Positions 58,164 to 64,000 of a stretch of 64,000 nucleotides of DNA are shown here, in pieces. Position 1 is the stretch's first letter; each line of letters begins with the position of its first letter. The translations under genes and the position numbers were made by a program. The stretch comes from Gordonibacter massiliensis (ex Traore et al. 2017) (GTDB lineage: Bacteria; Actinomycetota; Coriobacteriia; Coriobacteriales; Eggerthellaceae), in the NCBI GenBank assembly GCA_900170005.1, contig LT827128.1, positions 3,884,173 through 3,948,172 of the forward strand, in the 5' to 3' direction. The notes below the pieces were generated by a model. The model did no database searches, was not told the DNA's origin, and saw only the letters and a list, made by a program, of their open reading frames with translations.

Positions 58164-59807
58164 TTACCGCTCGAACACGCACCGTCCGCCCGTGAAGGTG
58201 GCCAGCACGCGCGTCTTCTGGATGTCCTCGGGCGCGCACGCCAGCAGGTCGCGGTCGAGCACGGTCACGTCGGCCAGCATGCCCGCCTCCAGCGTGCCCA
58301 GCTCGCGCCGCCTCCCGGCCGCGGCCGCGCTGCCCTGCGTGTAGGCGCGCAGGGCCTCCGCCATCCCGATGCGCTCCTTTGGCAGCCAGCCGCCGGCCGG
58401 CTCGTGCGTTGCGGGATCCTGCCGGGTCACGGCGCTGTACAGCACGTCCATCGAGTTCACGCCCACCACGGGCGAGTCGGTGCCGAAGGCCAGCACCGCG
58501 TTGCGGTCGAGCAGGGTGCGGAAGGGCCACATGAACGGCACGCGCTCGGGTCCCAGGTCGCGCTCGGGGCCGCCGGGGTCGAGCGTCATGTGCGGCGGCT
58601 GCACGGCCGCCACCACCTGCAGCGCGCTCAGGCGCTCCAGATCCTCCGGCAGGAAGTTCTCCAGGTGCTCCAGGCAGTTGCGCCGCCCCTCGGGCAGCGC
58701 CCCGTAGGTCGCGCGGGCCTCCTCGAAGATGTCGAGCGCGGCGTGGATGGCCGCGTCGCCGATGGTGTGGATGCGCACGGGGTAGCCCTTCGCGGCCGCC
58801 GCCAGCACGAGGGAACGCATGGCCTCCGGGTCCACCGTGGGACGCCCGCAGTCGCCCGCCGCGCGGGCGTTCGCGTAGGGCTCGGTCACCCAGGCCGTGT
58901 GCTGGCTCGACACGCCGTCAAAGAACTGCTTGAAACCGGGCGCTTGCAAAAGCGGCCCGGTGTAGCGCTCCCGCATGCCCTCGAACCTGCCCATGTCCTC
59001 CAGCAGGGTGGGGAACAGGTGCACGCGCGCCGTCAGCTCGCCGGACGCGAGCAGCGCCGCGTGCACGTCGTCGCGGATGAAGTCGAGTCCGGGATGAGCC
59101 ATGAGCGACAGGTCGCACACGCTCGTCACGCCGTTCTCGGCCAGCTGCGCCAGGAAGCCCCGGTACGCGCTCGTCACCTCGGCGTCCGTGAAAGCCCCCA
59201 TGATCTTCGGCATGAGCTCCATGGCGGCCGCTTCGCGCACGATGCCCGTGAGCTCGCCGTTCTCGTGGCGGTCGTAGGAGCCGCCGGCCGGCGGCACGCT
59301 GTCGCGGGCAAGCCCCAGCTCGCGCAGGGCGCACGAGTTCAGCCACAGCGTGTGCGCGTCGCCCGAGTACAGCGCCACGGGACGCGCGGGGAACGCCTCG
59401 TCGAGCGAGCGCTTCGACGGCAGCAGGGGAGGGTCCCAGCGGTACTCGCGCCATCCCTGCGCCAGCAGCCAGCCGTTCGCGCGGCCGGCGGCGAACGCGC
59501 GCATGCGCGCCACGCAGTCCGCTTCGCTCTCGCCCAGGAACATGGCGGCCAAGGGGGAGGAGTACACCGCCGAGTGGAAGAAGTGCAGGTGCGAGTCGTG
59601 GAAGCCCGGCACCACGAGCGCGTCGCCGAAATCGCGCACTTCGGGCGCCGCACCGCCGTCGCGGGCTTCGCGCGCCAGCGCCCGCACGTCGTCGCGCGGC
59701 CCGACGGCCGCGATGCGGTCGCCGGAGACGGCCACGGCGCCGGGGCCCGCCGTCCCGCCCGTTCCCGTGAACACGCGCTCGCTTTCGATGATCAGGTCGA
59801 TATGCAT
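58164..59807 (-). CDS. Amidohydrolase, YtcJ-like (metal-dependent TIM barrel)
   Basis: Encodes 547 residues; ATG after AAAGGAG. Amidohydrolase 3 family: VVPGFHDSHLHFFHSAVY holds the HxH metal ligands, GWREYRWDPPLLPSKRSLDEAFP is the YtcJ signature, RIHTIGDAAIHAALD and CLEHLENFLPEDLERLSAL are later metal and catalytic blocks, and FGTDSPVVGVNSMDVLYSAV ends the barrel. Exported or cytoplasmic is unclear; no signal is seen. The real substrate of YtcJ-type proteins is unknown, though N-substituted formamides and esters have been suggested in relatives. Confidence 0.88.
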   Translation of the reverse strand: MHIDLIIESERVFTGTGGTAGPGAVAVSGDRIAAVGPRDDVRALAREARDGGAAPEVRDFGDALVVPGFHDSHLHFFHSAVYSSPLAAMFLGESEADCVARMRAFAAGRANGWLLAQGWREYRWDPPLLPSKRSLDEAFPARPVALYSGDAHTLWLNSCALRELGLARDSVPPAGGSYDRHENGELTGIVREAAAMELMPKIMGAFTDAEVTSAYRGFLAQLAENGVTSVCDLSLMAHPGLDFIRDDVHAALLASGELTARVHLFPTLLEDMGRFEGMRERYTGPLLQAPGFKQFFDGVSSQHTAWVTEPYANARAAGDCGRPTVDPEAMRSLVLAAAAKGYPVRIHTIGDAAIHAALDIFEEARATYGALPEGRRNCLEHLENFLPEDLERLSALQVVAAVQPPHMTLDPGGPERDLGPERVPFMWPFRTLLDRNAVLAFGTDSPVVGVNSMDVLYSAVTRQDPATHEPAGGWLPKERIGMAEALRAYTQGSAAAAGRRRELGTLEAGMLADVTVLDRDLLACAPEDIQKTRVLATFTGGRCVFER

Positions 59808-59909
59808 GGATACGCTCCTTTTCCCTCAACCCGCCTTCGCCGGACGGGTGAAAAGCCCGTCTCGCCGCGTGCGACCGCCGGCTCCCGTTCCGCGCTCGCG
59901 CCCGCTCGG

Positions 59910-61043
59910 TTACGGCAGTTCGAAGCGGTACTCGTCGCCGCAGATGGTCTGCTTCAGCTTACCTTCGCAGACCAGGTATATCAGATGGGCCATCGTCTCG
60001 CCCATCGAGAAGAACTTCTGGTCGAGCGGCCATTCGCGCCAGTTGTCGTAGCGCCATTTCGCGTGGGACGAGATGGACACGATGTCGCCGTGCCCTTCGG
60101 CCACCAGGTCGTAGATCTCCTGCAAACGGTCCTCGTGGTGCTCGATAAGCTGCATGACGCGCCCGCGCAGGTCGCCGAACATGGCGCCGTGAGCGGGCAG
60201 CACGCGCGTGACGTCCAGGTCGCGCACCTTGCCCAAACTCGCCAGGAACTCCTCGAGCGCGTTGTAGGCGGGAAACCACGAGGCGATGGACGGCGTGATG
60301 CGCTCCAGCACGTGGTCGCCCGCGATCAGCGTCTTGAGGGAGGGCTCGTACAGGCAGATGTGCCACGGGTCGTGCCCCGGCGTCTCCAGCACCTCGAACG
60401 CGTAGGGGCCGGCGCGGTGCACGTCGCCCTCGCGCAAGAACGTCACGGCCGGCTGGTTCTTCAGCGGCAGCAGCTCGGCGGACACGTGCAGGGTGGGCTT
60501 GCCCTTCTCGAAGCACAGGCCGCTTTGATGCGGCGTGGCCGCCTTCAGCAGCAGGGGGTCGAACACGTGCGCCTCCATGTCCTGCAGGTTCTCCACCTCT
60601 TGGAACGAGTGGAGTTTTGCGAGCACGTCCATGCCGTCGCGGTAGATGCGGTCGAGGTTGCCCGTGTGGTCGGGGTGCGAGTGCGTCAGCACGATCTCCA
60701 CGCCGTCCCAGGTGCGCCCGAGCGCGGCAAGCGCCCGGTCGAGCGCCTCCTCGCAGGCGGGGTGGTTGAAGCCCACGTCGACGATCGTGGTGCGGTTGTC
60801 GGAGAGCACCAGGTAGGAGTTGAGCGCCTTCAGGGGGTTGTGCGGCAGCGGCACGCGCACCAGGTACAGGTCGGGGAACAGCTCCACCGGCACGCCGAAG
60901 GGGGCCGCCAGGCACGCCCGGGTCGTCGCCGCGTCGATGCCGGGAAGCGCCCCTTCGGCCGTCTCTCCCATCTCTTCGACCACGTCGTCGAAAAATCCCG
61001 TGCCCGCGGCTGCTTCGGTGCCGTTCGCGTTCGTTCGATCCAT
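59910..61043 (-). CDS. Metallo-β-lactamase-fold hydrolase
   Basis: Encodes 377 residues; ATG after GGAGGCC (a longer in-frame start crosses the terminator of the tRNA unit). The MBL motif HSHPDHTGNLDRIY (HxHxDH) is present, with later ligands in ETPGHDPWHICLYEP, IAGDHVLERI and RVLPAHGAMFGDL. The C-terminal ~110 residues contain HHEDRLQEIYDLVAEGH and a helical domain, typical of the LACTB2/YflN-like hydrolases with a winged-helix end. Esters or thioesters are likely substrates. It follows the amidohydrolase gene on the same strand by 100 bp. Confidence 0.88.
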   Translation of the reverse strand: MDRTNANGTEAAAGTGFFDDVVEEMGETAEGALPGIDAATTRACLAAPFGVPVELFPDLYLVRVPLPHNPLKALNSYLVLSDNRTTIVDVGFNHPACEEALDRALAALGRTWDGVEIVLTHSHPDHTGNLDRIYRDGMDVLAKLHSFQEVENLQDMEAHVFDPLLLKAATPHQSGLCFEKGKPTLHVSAELLPLKNQPAVTFLREGDVHRAGPYAFEVLETPGHDPWHICLYEPSLKTLIAGDHVLERITPSIASWFPAYNALEEFLASLGKVRDLDVTRVLPAHGAMFGDLRGRVMQLIEHHEDRLQEIYDLVAEGHGDIVSISSHAKWRYDNWREWPLDQKFFSMGETMAHLIYLVCEGKLKQTICGDEYRFELP

Positions 61044-61074
61044 GCGGCCTCCGTCTCTCTTCGAGGTGAAATAG

Positions 61075-61102
61075 CAAAAAGGCCGGGGCATCAGCCCCGG
61101 CC
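61075..61102 (-). terminator. Rho-independent terminator of the tRNA operon
   Basis: Read on the minus strand: GGCCGGGGC, loop TGAT, GCCCCGGCC, then five U, directly after the tRNA-Glu 3' end. Textbook form. Confidence 0.92.
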
Positions 61103-61112
61103 TGCAAGTTCT

Positions 61113-61189
61113 TGGTAGCTCCGACCGGATTCGAACCGGCGACCTCCGCCTTGAGAGGGCGGCGTCCTAAACCGCTAGACGACGGAGCC
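61113..61189 (-). tRNA. tRNA-Glu(CTC)
   Basis: Minus strand, 74 nt plus an encoded CCA. Acceptor stem GGCTCCG with 3' CGGAGCT; D arm GTCTAGCGGTTTAGGAC; anticodon stem CCGCC/GGCGG around loop CTCTCAA, giving anticodon CTC for GAG codons; T arm CCGGTTCGAATCCGG. G1 and the opposite T72 form a G-U pair. Confidence 0.95.
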
Positions 61190-61220
61190 ACATCGTGCGC
61201 TGTGCAGTATACCGTAAAAA

Positions 61221-61294
61221 TGGCTGGGGTGGAAGGAGTCGAACCCTCACATACGGTACCAGAAACCGCTGTCCTGCCATTAGACGACACCCCA
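61221..61294 (-). tRNA. tRNA-Gln(CTG)
   Basis: Minus strand, 71 nt plus encoded CCA. Acceptor stem TGGGGTG with 3' CACCCCA and discriminator G; anticodon loop TTCTGGT between GCGGT and ACCGT, anticodon CTG for CAG codons; T arm GGGTTCGACTCC. It precedes tRNA-Glu by 31 bp in the same transcript. Confidence 0.93.
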
Positions 61295-61351
61295 TCGGCT
61301 TACCGATGCACATCCCGGGGTGTTGACCGCGAGACGCAAGCGCGAGTGCAT

Positions 61352-61380
61352 ATATTACGGGGAGCGTTGCCCTTCGTCAA
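61352..61380 (-). promoter_or_regulatory. Promoter of the tRNA-Gln/tRNA-Glu operon
   Basis: On the minus strand TTGACG (61375-61380), 17 bp, TAATAT (61352-61357), about 58 bp ahead of tRNA-Gln. Spacing and hexamers are close to consensus. Confidence 0.8.
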
Positions 61381-61540
61381 GACCCCAAAGCACACTTTTT
61401 TGGAAAATCTCGAAGTCGCGGCCTTGCGCGGCGTTCGCGCACCGCGCGGTACAGGTTGAGGGCGGCGCCGTGAGGCGGCGAGCCGAAGGCCGCAGTCGAA
61501 GGATCTCCCCAACCGAGGACGATACTCGCCCGAGCCCCGC

Positions 61541-62308
61541 CTAGTCGAGTCCGTCCAAGAACCTCACGTTCACGTGCATGGCGTCGCAGAACGGCTTGTT
61601 GCGCGACGCTCCGCAGCGGCAGAGCGCGTAGCGGTTCCTCATCTCGTAGGCGGTGCCGTCCGCCCCGACGAGCGGAACGCCCCCGCGCACGAACAGCGGT
61701 CCGCTCACGTCTTTCTCGGGGTCTTCCAGCAGCGAGATCGCGGGGTTGTGCGGCGGTTCGCGAACCGTTCCGTTGTCGGTGTCGTAGTGCACCAGGCGTC
61801 CCGCCGGGCAGTCCGACGACGCCTTGACGGCCTCGCGCTCTAGCCGCTCGTCGCCCGAGAGCTCGGTGAGGGTCCACACGTCGCCGTCCTCGCGATGGCA
61901 GAACCGGGCGAAGGCGCACCGGTTGTCGTCGAGCAGCGTGACGCCCTCGCCGGGATACACGTCGGCGCGCTCCTCGAACGGCGCGCGGCTGGCCGTCTCG
62001 GCGCCCGAGAACCCTGCGGCCGCATGGGAGCCGTCGCAGAACGGAGGCGTCGTCGTGCGCCCGCAACGGCAGAGCGCGTACGTTTGCGCAGCGGGGAACG
62101 CGCGGCGCACGCGGTACTCGTAGTGTCCGTCGACCGGCGTGATGACCTCTTCCAGCAGCGGCACGGAGCCCTTCACCACGTAGGGGCCGTCCTCCGTCAC
62201 GGTGATGCTCATCGACGGTGCGGCGTCGGGGTTCGGCCGGGGGCTCGTTTCCGGTTGCGCCTCGCGGCTCGTCTCGCGCTGGGTGCGTTCTTGGGTCATC
62301 GTTGCCAT
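61541..62308 (-). CDS. Double CDGSH-type iron-sulfur protein with central divergent ferredoxin-like domain
   Basis: Encodes 255 residues. After a ~30-residue polar N-terminus come a CDGSH zinc-finger-like [2Fe-2S] motif (YALCRCGRTTTPPFCDGSH, residues ~79-97), a middle Fer4_19-like part (NRCAFARFCH ... SSDCPAGRLVHYD, with Cys-x-x-x-x-x-Cys-His and a later Cys) and a second CDGSH variant (YALCRCGASRNKPFCDAMH). The second motif has Ala-Met where Gly-Ser stand. All motifs have the ligand pattern Cys-x-Cys-xn-Cys-x3-His. It would bind two or three clusters in the cytoplasm and may serve in redox or cluster transfer. The domain order is common in Actinobacteria. Confidence 0.88.
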   Translation of the reverse strand: MATMTQERTQRETSREAQPETSPRPNPDAAPSMSITVTEDGPYVVKGSVPLLEEVITPVDGHYEYRVRRAFPAAQTYALCRCGRTTTPPFCDGSHAAAGFSGAETASRAPFEERADVYPGEGVTLLDDNRCAFARFCHREDGDVWTLTELSGDERLEREAVKASSDCPAGRLVHYDTDNGTVREPPHNPAISLLEDPEKDVSGPLFVRGGVPLVGADGTAYEMRNRYALCRCGASRNKPFCDAMHVNVRFLDGLD

Positions 62309-62425
62309 GGCGCCTCGCTTCCTTCTCGGGCTTGCGGATTTCTCCAGAAGTATAGGGAAAGAGCGCCCCGGTTCGGCGCCTTCGCGAGCGGTCGTTGCGC
62401 GCGGGAAGGCAAGCTGTCAGGTAAT

Positions 62426-63823
62426 CTACACGTTTTCAGCGCAATCCGCGGCCCGCCCAGCGCGCCACGCGTCCAGGAACGCGAGCAGGGCGCCGCGTTC
62501 GTTCGGCACGCGCTCGTCGATCACGGCGTCGAGCGCCGCCGCGAGCGCCGCGCCCACGTCCGGCCCTTGCGGGATTCCCGCCGCCATGGCGTCGCGCCCG
62601 TCGATGCCCAGCTTCTTCAGGGTGAACGCCTCGTCCGCTTCCAGCACGCCGTCGAGCACCGCGTCCAGCTCGTCGGCCAACGCCACCCGTCCCGCGCACT
62701 GCGGCGCCTGGGCGAGCGCGTCGCCGCGCTTCAGGTCGCAGAGCGCGCGGAACAGCTCCACGTCGCCGCCGAGGCGGGCAAGCGCGCGCTTCACCGACTT
62801 CGAGGTCGGCTCGACGACGTCGTCGTGATACCTCACGAGCGTCAGCACCCGCCCGACGAAGGCCGGCGAGAGCGCGAGCCTTCCCATGGCGCATTGGGCG
62901 AGCTGCACGCTGATCTTCGCGTGGCCGTAGAAGTGCCCCGTGCCCTCGGGGTCTTGGAAGAACGCGGCCGGCTTGCCCGTGTCGTGGAAGAGCGCGGCCC
63001 AGCGCACGAGCGGGTAGGGCGGCGTGCCCTGCACGACGCGCGCCGTGTGCTCGAGCACGTCGTATATATGGTACAGCGTGCGCTGTTCGAACCCCTTGCA
63101 CGCCACCAGCTCCGGCAGCACCGCCGCCAGCACGTCGACCGTTCCCATGAGCGCCTCGCGCACGTGCTCGCCCAGCAGCAGGCACTCCAGCTCGTGCGTC
63201 ACGCGCTCCGCCGAGATGCGCAGAAGCTGGTTCTTGTTCGCCATCATGCCGGCATAGGTGTCCGCGTCTATGCCGAACCCCAGTTGGGAGGCGAACCGGC
63301 ACGCGCGCAGGATGCGCAGGGCGTCTTCGGAGAAGCGCTTGGCGGGGTCGCCCACGGCGCGTATCGTGCGCGCCTTCAGATCCGCCCTGCCCCCGTACGG
63401 GTCGAGGATCCCGCGTGCAGGGTGGTAGGCCAGCGCGTTCACGGTGAAGTCGCGGCGGGCCAAGTCCTCCTCGATGGTGCGCACGAACGAGACGGCTTCG
63501 GGGTGTCGCGCATCCGTGTAGGCGCCGTCGGCGCGGTAGGTGGTTATCTCCAGGGCCTCGCCTTCGTCGACGACGGTGAGCGTGCCGTGGGCCGTTCCCG
63601 TCTCGTGCGTGCGCCAGCCCGCCGCCTCGAAGGCGCGCTGCACGTCGCGCCACGGGGCGTCGGTCGCGATGTCCACGTCGGCGCATGGGCGCCCGAGCAG
63701 CGCGTCGCGCACGAACCCGCCCACGCACCATGCCTCGTAGCCGGCCTCCTCGAGCACGGAAAGGGCGCGCGCCGCATGCGGGGGCAGCGCTATCGCGTCG
63801 ATCAGCTCGTCGCTTCGTTGCAT
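62426..63823 (-). CDS. cca: tRNA nucleotidyltransferase / CCA-adding enzyme with HD domain
   Basis: Encodes 465 residues, start at the ATG 4 nt after GGAGGG (an ATG four codons earlier has no ribosome site). Class II nucleotidyltransferase: WCVGGFVRDALLGRPCADVDIATDA, RRDFTVNALAY and RILRACRFASQLGF; then an HD domain (VRWAALFHDTGKPAAFF). It adds or repairs the 3' CCA of tRNA; some relatives only add A or C. The two tRNA genes nearby encode their CCA, so for them it would be a repair enzyme. The C-terminal ~100 residues are Ala-rich helices. Confidence 0.93.
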   Translation of the reverse strand: MQRSDELIDAIALPPHAARALSVLEEAGYEAWCVGGFVRDALLGRPCADVDIATDAPWRDVQRAFEAAGWRTHETGTAHGTLTVVDEGEALEITTYRADGAYTDARHPEAVSFVRTIEEDLARRDFTVNALAYHPARGILDPYGGRADLKARTIRAVGDPAKRFSEDALRILRACRFASQLGFGIDADTYAGMMANKNQLLRISAERVTHELECLLLGEHVREALMGTVDVLAAVLPELVACKGFEQRTLYHIYDVLEHTARVVQGTPPYPLVRWAALFHDTGKPAAFFQDPEGTGHFYGHAKISVQLAQCAMGRLALSPAFVGRVLTLVRYHDDVVEPTSKSVKRALARLGGDVELFRALCDLKRGDALAQAPQCAGRVALADELDAVLDGVLEADEAFTLKKLGIDGRDAMAAGIPQGPDVGAALAAALDAVIDERVPNERGALLAFLDAWRAGRAADCAENV

Positions 63824-63975
63824 GCGTCCCTCCATGCCGCCGCCTTTCCGCTGCGCCGTCCTTCCGTCGGGCGGACCCTGCCGTTTTCCTTTTGCACTAT
63901 ATAGTATAGGGGAATCGGCTCCGGTTGGTTCCCCCGTGTCGGCGGGGTAGGGGTTTCGTTGCGCGATCGAAGGCC

Positions 63976-64000
63976 GACCCGACCCGACCCGACCCGACCC
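63976..64000. repeat. GACCC tandem repeat at the window edge
   Basis: Five perfect copies of GACCC run to the last base and may continue beyond the window. Located upstream of the cca gene in a gap without other features. Confidence 0.9.

Noticed and set aside
61112..61459. Plus-strand ORF over the tRNA genes
   Set aside because: It is made of antisense tRNA sequence and has no ribosome site.

Overview
The window is about 64 kb of high-GC chromosome that looks like an Eggerthellaceae (Coriobacteriia) genome, most likely Eggerthella or a close relative. The reasons are the dcw cluster without ftsA but with sepF, yggT and divIVA, a MurE with the meso-diaminopimelate motif DNPR, an orphan molybdopterin oxidoreductase beside a LuxR regulator, an AOR/Tat-ferredoxin/cytochrome b module, and strong codon bias to G/C. 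Species identity is inference; no search was run.

Layout. 1-5.3 kb: end of a LuxR-type regulator, a large molybdopterin oxidoreductase, a small PQ-loop-like membrane protein and a two-cluster ferredoxin. 5.4-7.3 kb: a Pro/Gly/Ala repeat microprotein, a sortase-anchored surface protein and a remnant of a DUF4143 ATPase. 7.3-10.5 kb: divergent murJ and NAD kinase; the NAD kinase carries an in-frame palindromic repeat element. 10.6-13.5 kb: three exported proteins, two sharing a C-terminal domain. 13.5-14.2 kb: a 186-bp repeat element, a probable small RNA convergent with an unannotated 43-aa membrane peptide (candidate type I toxin-antitoxin), and five GCAAG repeats spaced exactly 11 bp. 14.2-18.4 kb: DUF1846 gene, pyrG and a Xer recombinase, followed by a perfect parS site. 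18.9-34.5 kb: mraZ-rsmH-ftsL-ftsI-murE-murF-mraY-murD-ftsW-murG-murC-murB-ftsQ in one direction. 34.5-40.3 kb: a minus-strand block (cytochrome b, Tat polyferredoxin, AOR, unknown protein, SufS-like desulfurase) separates ftsQ from ftsZ. 40.8-45.9 kb: ftsZ-yfiH-yggS-sepF-yggT-divIVA. 45.9-51.7 kb: a MITE-like element, yggU, a MerR regulator, a NirJ2/AhbD-like radical SAM protein and a FecBCD-type ABC importer. 51.8-58.1 kb: an Asp/Glu racemase, rnpB, a GNAT protein, and thiamine genes (thiN, TPP riboswitch-thiC, an isochorismatase-like hydrolase, thiD). 58.1-64 kb: an amidohydrolase, an MBL-fold hydrolase, tRNA-Glu and tRNA-Gln, a double-CDGSH protein and a tRNA nucleotidyltransferase, ending in GACCC tandem repeats.

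How the parts fit. The core of the window makes peptidoglycan precursors and the divisome: MraZ-controlled synthesis from UDP-MurNAc to lipid II, the flippase MurJ, septal synthase FtsW/FtsI with FtsL/FtsQ, and the FtsZ-SepF-DivIVA cytoskeleton. Placed around and inside it are accessory anaerobic redox modules. Several short repeat families occur in intergenic DNA and, unusually, inside or at the ends of essential coding sequences (NAD kinase, murE, an ABC ATPase).
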